Assembly: GCA_038246255.1 (NCBI GenBank)
Contig: JBBRWC010000002.1
Span: forward strand, 1-64,000
Length of the DNA stretch: 64,000 nt
From: RI-242 sp038246255
Lineage (GTDB): Bacteria; Planctomycetota; UBA1135; GCA-002686595
Direction: 5' to 3'
Below, one piece after another: positions 42,616 through 51,289 of this stretch. How positions within the stretch are numbered: the stretch's first letter is position 1; each line of letters opens with the position of its first letter. A model generated the notes under the pieces. The model searched no databases. It saw only the letters and a list, made by a program, of their open reading frames with translations, and had not been told where the DNA came from. The position numbers and the translations under genes were made by a program.

Positions 42616-42692
42616 TGGTACGCCGGACAGGATTCGAACCTGTGACCTTTGGCTTCGGAGGCCAACGCTCTATCCAGCTGAGCTACCGGCGC
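42616..42692 (-). tRNA. tRNA-Arg (anticodon CCG)
   Basis: Read on the minus strand, the cloverleaf is complete: acceptor GCGCCGG paired to CCGGCGT (one G-U at the first pair), D arm AGCTCAGCTGGATAGAGC, anticodon arm TTGGC-CTCCGAA-GCCAA with anticodon CCG, T arm ACAGG-TTCGAAT-CCTGT, discriminator A. The CCA end is encoded (42616-42618). It decodes CGG, a common Arg codon at this GC content. It is the only tRNA in the window. Confidence 0.97.
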
Positions 42693-42857
42693 CGGTGAAG
42701 GGGGCGGAGTATGCTGGGACGAACGCCCGGCCACAAGTGCCGGCGCGGGCCACCCCGGCGCGCGGGATCGGGGCCTACGGGTGGGGGCCGGCGCCCCATG
42801 GCGCGGGGGCCGTGGGGGTGGGGAGCGATTGCCGGTTACAGGTTCGAAGGGGGGAAC

Positions 42858-42863
42858 TACAAT
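42858..42863 (+). promoter_or_regulatory. Possible -10 element TACAAT
   Basis: TACAAT, 69 bp before the ATG of the exported 331-aa protein, is one mismatch from the sigma-70 -10 consensus in a very GC-rich setting. The best -35 candidate (ttacag, 42837-42842) has only 15 bp spacing, so this is weak. Confidence 0.3.
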
Positions 42864-42931
42864 CCGGGGACGCGCCCCGACCCGAGCTGGCCGGACGCTA
42901 CCCCGCGAGGTCTCTCCCCCGCACGACCGCC

Positions 42932-43927
42932 ATGAGCCACTCGACCACCCCCTCGGACTTGAACGCTGATTCCGACGCTCGCACGGCGGTTGCTCCCCGC
43001 GGAGGCCTCTTGGGAGTGGGCGTTGCAAGCTGTCTCCTCGCGGCCGTGGCCGCGGGGCTGGGCCTCAACCTCTCGCCGGCAGGGTCGCTCAAGGCGGGGC
43101 CCGCAGGGACGAGCGGCGGCGCGGAAGTGGATAGTGACGGGGACGGGCTGTCGGACGTCCTCGAGCAAATCCTGAAGACGAACCCGCTCAGCGCGGACAG
43201 CGACGGGGATGGTTACTCCGACATGCTGGAGTACACCCTTGGGAGCTCCCCGGTCCAGTACGCGTCCTTCCCCACATCGTACGACCGGTCGGTGCGGCTC
43301 TTCGCCCACTCCGCGGGCGGCCTGATGCGGTTGACTCAGCTCTTCTACCTACCGGGCGGGGAAATCTCGACGACAGATTACAGGCTCTACCTCCACACCC
43401 AGGGCGAGACGATCCCGATCGACCCGAATCTGTTTCTCGCGGGCGCTACTTTCACGTTCCACCCGCACATTCCCTTCGACTCCGTGATCGCGGTGACCAC
43501 CACGATTCCCGTCTGGGTGATGGCTAAGCTGGGCTCTGCAAGTTTTTTCGCGACCGTCGCCGAAGCCGCGACCGGAGGCGCCGGGTCCGGATCGAAACCG
43601 ATCCTCGACGCTCACGGTGTCAACCTGGTATTCGCGGACGGCATCCTGCAGGAGATCGTCGACGCCCAAGAGGTCGGATTGGGGTACCTGGGAAGCGGCT
43701 CGGTTTACCGCCCGCTCCAGCCCGCCGAAGAGATCGGCGGAACGATGTTCCCCGGCCAGCTCTGTTTCCAGCTCGCGGCCCTGGGTGGGTCGGCGGGCTC
43801 AATGCTGGTGTACGAGGTCACGTCGGCGGAATGCGCCTTGGCCGACGGCTACTGCTCGAGCCTCTGCCAACTGAAGACCGGGACGGAGTTCGAGATGTTC
43901 GACCCGCTCGCGCTGATCGGCGGCTAA
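42932..43927 (+). CDS. Exported protein with thrombospondin type 3-like calcium repeats
   Basis: 331 aa. After about 24 polar residues there is a hydrophobic stretch (GLLGVGVASCLLAAVAAGLGL) acting as signal or anchor. Residues 67-100 hold two calcium-binding DxDxDG repeats (DSDGDGLSDVLEQ and DSDGDGYSDMLEY). The rest is beta-rich without enzyme motifs; four Cys near the C-terminus (CALADGYCSSLC and CFQL) could form disulfides. Probably a surface or periplasmic protein. ATG 42932 was chosen; the frame is open upstream but crosses the repeat array and tRNA. Function unknown. Confidence 0.75.
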   Translation: MSHSTTPSDLNADSDARTAVAPRGGLLGVGVASCLLAAVAAGLGLNLSPAGSLKAGPAGTSGGAEVDSDGDGLSDVLEQILKTNPLSADSDGDGYSDMLEYTLGSSPVQYASFPTSYDRSVRLFAHSAGGLMRLTQLFYLPGGEISTTDYRLYLHTQGETIPIDPNLFLAGATFTFHPHIPFDSVIAVTTTIPVWVMAKLGSASFFATVAEAATGGAGSGSKPILDAHGVNLVFADGILQEIVDAQEVGLGYLGSGSVYRPLQPAEEIGGTMFPGQLCFQLAALGGSAGSMLVYEVTSAECALADGYCSSLCQLKTGTEFEMFDPLALIGG

Positions 43928-44077
43928 ACGGCGGTCCGCGCCTGGGGTGCGGGAACTCTGGGTTGAGGGGGCTACCCCGTTTCGGGCCCGCCGCGCGAGC
44001 GATCGCGCGGCCCCGCTGCAGACCGGGACCAAGACCGGAGCGGCAGCGCGTGACGTCACCGCGACGGACGGAGTTAG

Positions 44078-44084
44078 GGAACTT
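44078..44084 (+). promoter_or_regulatory. ECF-sigma -35-like box GGAACTT
   Basis: GGAACTT matches the -35 element recognised by sigma-E-type factors and lies 120 bp before the start of the sigma-E-like gene, suggesting autoregulation. A convincing -10 (GTC-type) 16 bp further on was not found. A small hairpin ccggg-tgaaagt-cccgg follows. Confidence 0.35.
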
Positions 44085-44203
44085 TGAGGTATACGCCGGG
44101 TGAAAGTCCCGGATGCGGGGAGCTTGGCCTGGACTCTTTGGAGGCAGCGGACACGGTTTGCAAGCCTGTTGGATGGGAAGACGGGCAACGGAAGGCAGTC
44201 GCC

Positions 44204-44863
44204 GTGGAACCCCCCGCGAACCCGCCGCGTCTCAACCCGCGCCTTCCATCGCAAGCTCCCTTGAAGCCCGACCCGGACCATGACCTCGTGCTGGCCTGCC
44301 AGCAGGACCCCGATGCGGGGTTGGAAGGACCTTTTCGGGCGCTCTATGAGCGGTTCAAGGACCGGGTGTATAATGTTTGTTATCGCATTACGGGCAACGC
44401 CACCGACGCCCTTGACGCCTCTCAGGAGACGTTCGGGACGCTCCACCGGAAGATCGCGGACTTCCGCTTCCAATCCCGTTTCAGTTCCTGGGTATACCGC
44501 ATCGCCGTGAACGCCAGCATCGACCTCAAGCGGCGCAGCCAGCATCGGAAGTTGACGTCCCTCGACGCGGGCTTGGACGGGGAAGGGTCCGCGCGGTTCG
44601 ACCTGTCGGACGACTCGATCGAGATGCCGATACACAGCGCGTCGCGGCATGAGCTCGAAGTCGAGGTCCAACGGGCGATCGACACGCTCAGCCCGAAGCT
44701 GCGCGCCATCACGGTGCTGCGGTACACGGAGAGCCTTTCCTACGACGAGATCGCCGAAACGCTGCAAATCTCGCTCGGCACCGTGAAGTCCCGCCTCGCG
44801 CGCGCCCACGCGGCGCTCGACCGCGAGTTGGCACCGACCCTCGATCAGCACTATCTCGGATGA
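44204..44863 (+). CDS. ECF sigma factor, sigma-E/SigW-like
   Basis: 219 aa from GTG 44204, which has GAAGG 8-12 bases upstream; longer in-frame starts reach 44084 but add unlikely sequence. Region 2 is YERFKDRVYNVCYRITGNAT and ALDASQETFGTLHRKI; region 4 is LSPKLRAITVLRYTESLSYD followed by EIAETLQISLGTVKSRLARA. This is the RpoE-like ECF type. It is followed by a membrane anti-sigma candidate and an RseB-like lipoprotein, so the three form an envelope-stress operon like rpoE-rseA-rseB. A GGAACTT box upstream suggests it drives its own promoter. Confidence 0.9.
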   Translation: MEPPANPPRLNPRLPSQAPLKPDPDHDLVLACQQDPDAGLEGPFRALYERFKDRVYNVCYRITGNATDALDASQETFGTLHRKIADFRFQSRFSSWVYRIAVNASIDLKRRSQHRKLTSLDAGLDGEGSARFDLSDDSIEMPIHSASRHELEVEVQRAIDTLSPKLRAITVLRYTESLSYDEIAETLQISLGTVKSRLARAHAALDRELAPTLDQHYLG

Positions 44864-44906
44864 GGGCACGCTTGCGCGCCCGTCCTCACCAAACCCACCC
44901 ACCACC

Positions 44907-45644
44907 ATGGAACCCGCCCACGACCCTCTGCGCTGCACCTGCTCCGTTGCAGCCGACGCCACAGGCGCCCCGGCGGATAGCCTGACGTCAGGTGCGACGG
45001 CGTCGGCGGCCATGGCGGCGTCCGCGAATATGGTGAGCGGCTCCGTGGGGAGCGCCGCCCAAGGGGGCGCTTGTCCTGGCTGCCGGGCGCGCGCGTTGCG
45101 CGATGCGGCGCGCGCCGAGTTGCTCAGCGGTCTCTCCCGCCGCCGGGCGCCCGTCGGACTCGACGCCCTGGTGCAAGCGTCCCTGCACACCGCGCCCCTC
45201 GAGCGCGCGTTGTCACGTCTGCCGCGGTACAACGCGCCGGCCGTACTAGAACGCCTCGTGGCCGAGGAAATCGCGTCGCCGTTGGCCGCGTCTGTCCGCC
45301 GCGCCGTGGGCGGATTGCCGAAGCAGCGAGCACCCGGGGAGCTCTTTGCATCCATCGACCTGGCACCCCGCCACACCTCGCGGCGTGTCGCGGGCGTCGT
45401 CGCCGCGGCGATGGGTGCGGTGGCGTTGACGATCGTCGTCTGGATCGCACGCCCTCCGGCGGCATCTGAGGTCGTAGCCGCGCCGGGGACCGCCATCTCG
45501 CGCGCCGACCGCCCGCCGCTGCGCCTGCAGGTCGTGCATGCGACCTCGCTGGCAGAGCTCGACCCGCTCGCGCGTGCCTTCGCCGAATCCCTGGCGGGCG
45601 GCATGCCCGTTGCGTTGATCACCCCGCAGGCGCGACCGCGCTGA
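44907..45644 (+). CDS. Probable anti-sigma factor (RseA-like)
   Basis: 245 aa, ATG 44907, 43 bp after the sigma stop. The N-terminal half is cytoplasmic with a Cys motif (GACPGCRARAL) and several short helices in a repeated pattern (PVGLDALVQASLHTAP, NAPAVLERLVAEEI, APGELFASIDLAP). One membrane helix (RVAGVVAAAMGAVALTIVVWI) lies near residues 158-178, then a periplasmic tail of about 65 residues. This is the topology of RseA/RsiW-type anti-sigma factors. No strong sequence match is claimed; the call rests on topology and operon position. Confidence 0.65.
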   Translation: MEPAHDPLRCTCSVAADATGAPADSLTSGATASAAMAASANMVSGSVGSAAQGGACPGCRARALRDAARAELLSGLSRRRAPVGLDALVQASLHTAPLERALSRLPRYNAPAVLERLVAEEIASPLAASVRRAVGGLPKQRAPGELFASIDLAPRHTSRRVAGVVAAAMGAVALTIVVWIARPPAASEVVAAPGTAISRADRPPLRLQVVHATSLAELDPLARAFAESLAGGMPVALITPQARPR

Positions 45645-45684
45645 GTCCCGCCCGCAACAACGCTCCCTTGCGGGGGCGCTGACC

Positions 45685-46743
45685 ATGAAACTCCTCCTCA
45701 AACTTGCACTGTCGGCCGCTGCGCTGCTCCCCCTGGGGTGTGGGGAATCGGTGCAGTTGGACGCCGCTTCGCAGGAGTTGCTGGGGCAGATTCTGACGCA
45801 GGTTCAGGTGGCTCCGCTCGCGGTCGCGCACACGGGCAACCGTCGGGTGGAATTCCATTGGCACGGTGATCTGAGCGGCGACCCGGCCGGTGGCAGCGCG
45901 CCGCAGTCCTTCGTCTACCGCGAGCGAGTGGAGATCGACGGCCAGGGCCGGTTCGACCTTCGCACGACGCAGTTGATGTCGAACGCGCCGATCAACTGGC
46001 CTCAGTTCCAACTGCAACAGGACATCCGCGCCGGTTTCTACCAGCGCTACCGCGACGTCCAGTTTCGCGACATCGCGCTCGTCATCGAGAACTTCACGGT
46101 GGCGGCGTTTGGCAATTTGCTCGCGGTCGCGGGCCGCCCTGCCGTGGGTCTCCAGCTCGTTCGCAAGATCGGCGAACCGATCCGCCACGATCTTGCGATC
46201 GACGCGCAGACGGGACTCGTCCTATCGGCGCGGACGAGCGGCGGCGACGGCGCGCTCCTCGCGTGGATGGAGTACGAATCGATCGAAATGGGAGCGCCCG
46301 CGACCATGACGCCGCACACGTTCTCCAACGATGAGGTCGTCCTGCCGCCCGGGCGGGAACTGGACGCAGTTCTCGGCTTCTCGGCGGATCTCCCCGGAAT
46401 CCTCCCCGACGGGTATCACCTGCTCGCGACCGCGAAGATCGAGGATCCCGCGGGCCACATCTGGCTGAAGGCAACCTACACCGACGGGATCGATGTCGCG
46501 TTCTACGTCACGCGGCCCAAGTCCCAGTCGCTGGCCGTGGCGACCGCGGCGAGTGGCGCCTGGGGCACTTTCGGAGTCTCGAACCCCGGGACGAGCGCCG
46601 GCCCCGAACCGCATCTGACAACGATCCGGATCGCGGGCATCCAACTGCTCCAGGGTGAAACCGAAGGTCGCCACGTGATCACCCTGGGACGACTCCCCCT
46701 GGAAGACCTCCAGTGGATGGTCGAGTCGGTGTTCGACGGGTGA
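45685..46743 (+). CDS. RseB-like periplasmic lipoprotein
   Basis: 352 aa. Lipoprotein signal peptide MKLLLKLALSAAALLPLGC, with Cys19 as lipid attachment site. The mature part has the two-domain pattern of RseB/LolA-like sensors (FVYRERVEIDGQGRFDLRTT, LDAVLGFSADLPGILPDGYH, TTIRIAGIQLLQGETEGRHV). RseB binds the anti-sigma factor and senses misplaced outer-membrane components. Third place in the sigma/anti-sigma operon supports this. The 82-bp repeats begin directly after its stop codon. Confidence 0.7.
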   Translation: MKLLLKLALSAAALLPLGCGESVQLDAASQELLGQILTQVQVAPLAVAHTGNRRVEFHWHGDLSGDPAGGSAPQSFVYRERVEIDGQGRFDLRTTQLMSNAPINWPQFQLQQDIRAGFYQRYRDVQFRDIALVIENFTVAAFGNLLAVAGRPAVGLQLVRKIGEPIRHDLAIDAQTGLVLSARTSGGDGALLAWMEYESIEMGAPATMTPHTFSNDEVVLPPGRELDAVLGFSADLPGILPDGYHLLATAKIEDPAGHIWLKATYTDGIDVAFYVTRPKSQSLAVATAASGAWGTFGVSNPGTSAGPEPHLTTIRIAGIQLLQGETEGRHVITLGRLPLEDLQWMVESVFDG

Positions 46744-46744
46744 C

Positions 46745-46990
46745 AGCTTGGGAAAGGATCGGCACGACCCAAGCGAAGTAGCTGTCAGTTGCCTTCTGGC
46801 CCATCGCCTTGCGGCGCTGGAGCGGCAGCTTGGGAAAGGATCGGCACGACCCAAGCGAAGTAGCTGTCAGTTGCCTTCTGGCCCATCGCCTTGCGGCGCT
46901 GGAGCGGTAGCTTGGGAAAGGATCGGCACGACCCAAGCGAAGTAGCTGTCAGTTGCCTTCTGGCCCATCGCCTTGCGGCGCTGGAGCGGT
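46745..46990. repeat. Three 82-bp tandem repeats, each with a hairpin
   Basis: Units 46745-46826, 46827-46908 and 46909-46990 are almost identical (differences confined to the last base or two). Each contains a perfect 7-bp stem gcttggg/cccaagc with a 15-nt loop and a second small stem cgcc-ttgc-ggcg. The first copy begins one base after the stop codon of the RseB-like gene, and the TGACA around that stop pairs with TGTCA inside unit 1. 82 is not a multiple of three, so the array is not a coding repeat. The remaining spacer to cheY (46991-47122) holds nothing else recognised. Confidence 0.92.
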
Positions 46991-47122
46991 AGCGGGTTGC
47001 TCGGCTGCCGAATGGGCGCCGAGGCTAAGGGTCAAGCTTAGGCGCAGTGACGGACGATCTAGGGGGCTCCCCCCGTTCGCGCTCCCGCGACGGGCCTTCG
47101 CCACCCCCGCCCCGATCCGCCC

Positions 47123-47500
47123 ATGCGCGCTCTCGTGATCGACGATTCGCGAGCCATTCGGCTCATCCTGTCCCGAACGCTGACCGAGTTGGGTTTCGAG
47201 ACCCTGGACGCGGCAAATGGCCTCGAGGCGCTCGCGGTCCTCCAACGCGAGGGGCCCATGGACCTCGCGCTCGTCGACTGGAACATGCCCGAGATGGACG
47301 GGCTTCAGTTTGTCCAAGCGGCGCGCGCAGAACCGGCGTGGTCGCGGATGAAGCTGATGATGGTCACGACGGAAACCGAGCTCGCGCGGGTTGTGAAGGC
47401 GCTCGAAGCGGGAGCCGACGAGTACGTCATGAAGCCCTTCACCCGCGACGTCATCGCCGAGAAGCTCGCGCTGCTGGGCCTTGGCCAGCGCGCCGCCTGA
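47123..47500 (+). CDS. cheY: CheY-type response regulator
   Basis: 125-aa single receiver domain. Acidic pair Asp7/Asp8 (VIDDSR), phospho-acceptor Asp52 (LVDWNMPEMDG), Thr in VTTET and Lys in VMKPF are all present, so it should be phosphorylated by CheA. No output domain. It opens the chemotaxis cluster, 10 bp before cheR. Confidence 0.9.
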   Translation: MRALVIDDSRAIRLILSRTLTELGFETLDAANGLEALAVLQREGPMDLALVDWNMPEMDGLQFVQAARAEPAWSRMKLMMVTTETELARVVKALEAGADEYVMKPFTRDVIAEKLALLGLGQRAA

Positions 47501-47510
47501 GGATCCAACC

Positions 47511-48395
47511 ATGCAGCAACCCATCGCGGGAAGCGGCGAGGGCCTCGCCCCGCCCAAACCGCGCAGCCTGTCGGTCGAAGACTTCGCGTTCATCAGCGAC
47601 TTCGTCCGCCGCCGTTCGGCCATCGTGATGGACGCCGGCAAGGAGTATCTCGCGGAGACCCGACTCAGCCACGTCGTCCAGAAGGAAGGACTCGAATCGA
47701 TCGCCAGCCTCATCCGCACCCTGCGGCAAGGGGGCGCGCGAGAGCTCGAAGGCGCGGTCGTCGAGGCGATGACGACCAACGAGACGTCGTTCTTTCGCGA
47801 CCTGAAACCTTTCGACCTGCTGCGGCTCGAGCTGCTGCCCAACCTGATCGCGGCGCGGCGCTCGACACGCACGATTTCGATGTGGTGCGCCGCGGCCTCG
47901 ACCGGCCAAGAACCGTACTCCGTGCTGATGATGATCGATCAGCACTTTCCGGAGCTGCGCGACTGGCGCATCAATTTCGTCGCGACGGACATCTCGAACG
48001 AAGTCCTCGGCAAGGCTCGGGCGGGCATCTACACCCAGTTTGAGGTCAATCGCGGACTTCCGGCCCAGATGCTGGTGCGGTACTTCGACGGGCAGGGAGG
48101 CAAGTGGCAGATCAAGCCGGAGCTGCGCGCGCGCGTGCAGTTTAAGGAGATGAACCTGATCGAGCCCTGGGCCGCGATGGAACCGATGGACATCGTTTTC
48201 ATCCGCAATGTGCTCATCTACTTCGATCAACCGACGAAAACGGCGATCCTCGGAAAGATCCGCAAAACGCTGCGGCCCGATGGAACGCTGCTCCTTGGAG
48301 GAGCGGAATCGACGCTCGGTCTCGACGACAACTTCACGGCGGTCCGCTCCCAGGGATCGACCTTCTATCGACTCCAAACCGGGGGTTTCAAGTGA
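47511..48395 (+). CDS. cheR: Chemotaxis protein methyltransferase CheR
   Basis: 294 aa. Methylates receptor glutamates using SAM. The N-terminal helical domain is followed by the methyltransferase core: TTNETSFFRD, SMWCAAASTGQEPYSVLMM (SAM-binding), VATDISNEVL and FIRNVLIYFD. All are standard for CheR. ATG 47511 with GAGGATCC upstream. The stop overlaps the next gene's GTG. Confidence 0.95.
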   Translation: MQQPIAGSGEGLAPPKPRSLSVEDFAFISDFVRRRSAIVMDAGKEYLAETRLSHVVQKEGLESIASLIRTLRQGGARELEGAVVEAMTTNETSFFRDLKPFDLLRLELLPNLIAARRSTRTISMWCAAASTGQEPYSVLMMIDQHFPELRDWRINFVATDISNEVLGKARAGIYTQFEVNRGLPAQMLVRYFDGQGGKWQIKPELRARVQFKEMNLIEPWAAMEPMDIVFIRNVLIYFDQPTKTAILGKIRKTLRPDGTLLLGGAESTLGLDDNFTAVRSQGSTFYRLQTGGFK

Positions 48396-48844
48396 TTCCG
48401 ACCAGTGCGACCATCGCGGAGTCCGTCATCCAAGTTCTCGAGCTGACCCTCGGTTTTAGTGCCACAGCGGTCGAGGACGCCTGCGACCTCGAGCGTGTGG
48501 CGTCGCTCGTCGCCTACGTGGGCATCTCGGGCCCATGGCAAGGCGCGCTCACCCTGGAGGTGCCGGTCAGCCTCGCGCGCTCCGCCGCGGCGGCTATGTT
48601 CCTCGTGGAGGAGGACCACGCCGGCCGGGACGAGATGAGCGACGCGCTCGGTGAGCTCGCCAACCAACTGGCGGGAAGCCTGAAAGGCTGTATTGCTAGC
48701 GGATCGCAGCTCTCCCTGCCCACCGTGACCGAAGGGGGCGACTACCGCGTGACGGTGGTGGGCAGCAGCCCCGTTGCGGAAGCGCGACTAGAGTCCCGCG
48801 GCAGCCGGATGCGGGTCGTTCTGCACCAGCGCCGGGCGGCTTGA
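48392..48844 (+). CDS. CheX/CheC-type phosphatase, copy 1
   Basis: 150 aa from GTG 48392 overlapping the cheR stop. The CheC/CheX motif DxxxExxN is seen as Asp84, Glu88, Asn91 in DALGELANQLAGSLKG; Glu and Asn are the catalytic pair that removes phosphate from CheY-P. The surrounding alpha/beta pattern (GPWQGALTLEVPVSLARSAA) fits CheX. Only one such motif, so CheX-like rather than two-motif CheC. Confidence 0.8.
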   Translation: MIPTSATIAESVIQVLELTLGFSATAVEDACDLERVASLVAYVGISGPWQGALTLEVPVSLARSAAAAMFLVEEDHAGRDEMSDALGELANQLAGSLKGCIASGSQLSLPTVTEGGDYRVTVVGSSPVAEARLESRGSRMRVVLHQRRAA

Positions 48845-49019
48845 CCGCGCGAGCGGCGAACGGTCCTCGGGAAATGCCGGGGGTGCAGGCAGAGGCGGGC
48901 TCAAGCCGCAGCCGCCAAACGACGATCCACTCCTTCGGGTTCCCCCCGATTGCCCGCGCAACGTCGACACCGATGCAACCCGCGGTCCAAAGTCACGCAC
49001 CTCCCCCTTGAGCCCCGCA

Positions 49020-51266
49020 ATGAACGAGTTTGACGACGTCGTTAACGACTTCCTGGTCGAGAGTCACGAGGGACTCGATCGGCTGGATCGCGATCTGGTC
49101 CAACTGGAGAAGGAACCGAACTCGCGTGACACGCTGAGCAGCATTTTTCGGACGATCCACACGATCAAAGGCACGTGCGGCTTCCTCGGGTTCAGCCGCC
49201 TCGAAAAGGTCGCCCACGCCGGTGAAAACCTCCTCAGCAAGTTGCGCGACGGCGAGTTCGCCTTGGATCCCGCGATCACCACCGCGCTGCTCCAGGCGGT
49301 CGACGCGATCCGCTCGATGTTGACTGCGGTGGAAGCCGCGGGCAACGACGGCGACAAGGATTACGCGGACGTGATCGCTCTGCTCGCCAAGCTGCAGCAC
49401 AACGCGCTCCGTGCTGCAGGGGCCGCGCCAGCCCACAGCACCGTCCCGCTTCCCGCACTACCCGCCCGCGAGCCTGCGCCTGCGACGGCTGTGGCCCAAG
49501 CGGAGCCCCAGTGGGATCCTGTGCAGCGCGCCGCGGCCGCTGCATCCGCGACACCCGTCGCATCCGCCGGTCCCGCCGACGATGTGCACCGGGCGGTCGC
49601 GGGAGGTGCGGTCACCGACAGCACGATCCGCGTCGACGTCGTGCTGCTCGACAGCCTGATGAACCTCGTGGGCGAACTTGTCCTCGCACGCAATCAAATC
49701 CTGCAGCACACGACAACGCAGGACGATTCGGTGTTCCTCGCGACGTGCCAGCGCCTCAACCTCATCACGACCGAGCTGCAAGAAGGCGTGATGAAAACAC
49801 GCATGCAGCCGATCGGCAACGTGTGGGGCAAGTTCCCGCGTGTCGTGCGCGACCTCGCCCACGCCTGTGGCAAGCGGGTGCGCATCGAAATGGAGGGCGA
49901 GGAGACCGAGCTCGACAAAACCATCATCGAAGCGATCAAGGATCCCCTCACTCACATCGTCCGCAACGCGATCGACCACGGCATTGAGCTCCCCGATCGC
50001 CGTACCGCCGCGGGCAAACCGGCGGAAGGCGTGCTCAGGCTGCACGCATTCCACGAGGGCGGTCAGGTCAACATCGAGATCGCGGACGATGGCGCTGGAT
50101 TGAGCGTCGAGCGCCTCAAGGCAAAGGCCATCGAGAAGGGCCTCGTAACAGCGGAGCAGGCGGCCAAGCTCTCCGAGCGCGACGTTGTCCAGATGGTGTT
50201 TTTGCCCGGTTTTTCGACCGCGGCGGCCGTGACCAACATCTCAGGCCGCGGAGTTGGCATGGATGTCGTGCGCACGAACATCGAGCGCATCGGCGGCACC
50301 GTCGAGCTGTCGAGTGTGCACGGCCATGGCACGACGCTGCGCATCAAGATTCCACTCACGCTCGCCATCATTCCCGCACTCGTCGTCAGCTCGGGCGGCG
50401 CCCGTTACGCCATTCCGCAGGTGAGCCTGCTCGAACTGGTGCGGCTCGAGGGCGAACAGGCGAAAAAGCGCATCGAGTACATCCGCGGTGTGCCCGTATA
50501 CCGGCTGCGTGGCACGCTTCTTCCCTTGGTCCTGCTCAACCGCCAACTCAAGGTGCCGGGTGCGGGCGAACCGGACGTCGTCAACATCGTCATCCTGCAG
50601 GCGGATGGCCGCCAGTTCGGCTTGGTGGTCGACGAGATCAACGATACGGAGGAGATCGTTGTCAAACCGCTCGGCAAACACCTCAAGGGCATTGCGGCCT
50701 ACGCGGGTTCGACGATCATGGGCGATGGTCGTGTCGCGTTGATCCTCGACATCCTCGGCATCGCGCGCATGGCGCGTGTCGTGGGGGAGCGCTGCGAACG
50801 GGCGCTCAGCAAACAGGCCGAAACCGAAGAGCGCGCCGAGGAAAAACGCCACACCCTGCTGCTCGTTCAAGTGGGATCGCGGGGCTGCACGGCGATCCCG
50901 CTCACCGATGTGGCACGGCTCGAGGAACTCCCGCGGGATTCGATCGAATGGACCGCCGGGCGCCAGGTCGTGCAGTACAGGGGCGAGATCATGCCACTGC
51001 TTTGGCTGTCGGACGAGGTCGGCTGCGAGCGGCTGGGGTCGGACGCGGAGGAAACGCTCCAGGTGGTGGTGCACTCGGACGGCAAACACCAAGTGGGCAT
51101 CGTTGTCGATCGAATCCTCGACATCGTCGAGGAGAAGCTCGACATCCAGGGTGCCGGTTCCGTGGTTGGATACAAGGGCCGCGCCGTGGTCCAAGGCCGT
51201 GTCACCGACCTGATCGACGTCGCGGCGATCGTGGCGCGCCACGGTGCCCTCGTCGGCCAAAGCTGA
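49020..51266 (+). CDS. cheA: Chemotaxis histidine kinase CheA
   Basis: 748 aa. HPt domain with phospho-acceptor His47 (SIFRTIHTIKGTCGFLGF). A Pro/Ala-rich linker (about 130-200) without an obvious P2 domain follows. Then dimerisation helix (LMNLVGELVLARNQI) and ATPase boxes (PLTHIVRNAIDHGIE, DDGAGLS, GRGVGMDVV, GHGTTLRIKIPLTLAI). The C-terminus holds two CheW-like domains in tandem (ARYAIPQVSLLELVRL and GCTAIPLTDVARLEEL); most CheA proteins have one. ATG 49020 was chosen; TTG 49008 is an alternative. It phosphorylates the cluster's CheY and CheB. Confidence 0.95.
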   Translation: MNEFDDVVNDFLVESHEGLDRLDRDLVQLEKEPNSRDTLSSIFRTIHTIKGTCGFLGFSRLEKVAHAGENLLSKLRDGEFALDPAITTALLQAVDAIRSMLTAVEAAGNDGDKDYADVIALLAKLQHNALRAAGAAPAHSTVPLPALPAREPAPATAVAQAEPQWDPVQRAAAAASATPVASAGPADDVHRAVAGGAVTDSTIRVDVVLLDSLMNLVGELVLARNQILQHTTTQDDSVFLATCQRLNLITTELQEGVMKTRMQPIGNVWGKFPRVVRDLAHACGKRVRIEMEGEETELDKTIIEAIKDPLTHIVRNAIDHGIELPDRRTAAGKPAEGVLRLHAFHEGGQVNIEIADDGAGLSVERLKAKAIEKGLVTAEQAAKLSERDVVQMVFLPGFSTAAAVTNISGRGVGMDVVRTNIERIGGTVELSSVHGHGTTLRIKIPLTLAIIPALVVSSGGARYAIPQVSLLELVRLEGEQAKKRIEYIRGVPVYRLRGTLLPLVLLNRQLKVPGAGEPDVVNIVILQADGRQFGLVVDEINDTEEIVVKPLGKHLKGIAAYAGSTIMGDGRVALILDILGIARMARVVGERCERALSKQAETEERAEEKRHTLLLVQVGSRGCTAIPLTDVARLEELPRDSIEWTAGRQVVQYRGEIMPLLWLSDEVGCERLGSDAEETLQVVVHSDGKHQVGIVVDRILDIVEEKLDIQGAGSVVGYKGRAVVQGRVTDLIDVAAIVARHGALVGQS

Positions 51267-51289
51267 ATACCACTCTTCCCAACGACACC

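Noticed and set aside
40911..43028. A 705-codon minus-strand frame across the radical SAM gene and tRNA
   Set aside because: Antisense to a clear radical SAM gene and running through the tRNA and repeat array; composition is that of a mirror frame.
44091..44203. Group II intron or riboswitch fragment (gggtgaaagtccc)
   Set aside because: Only a short hairpin matches; no other intron domains, no reverse transcriptase and no recognised aptamer core.
46679..46936. Minus-strand peptides read from the 82-bp repeats
   Set aside because: The 82-bp period changes frame in each unit, so no repeat peptide is preserved; no ribosome-binding site.
46745..46990. CRISPR array
   Set aside because: Units are directly adjacent with no unique spacers, and no cas genes are present. 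The same holds for the 12-bp, 18-bp and 25-bp arrays.
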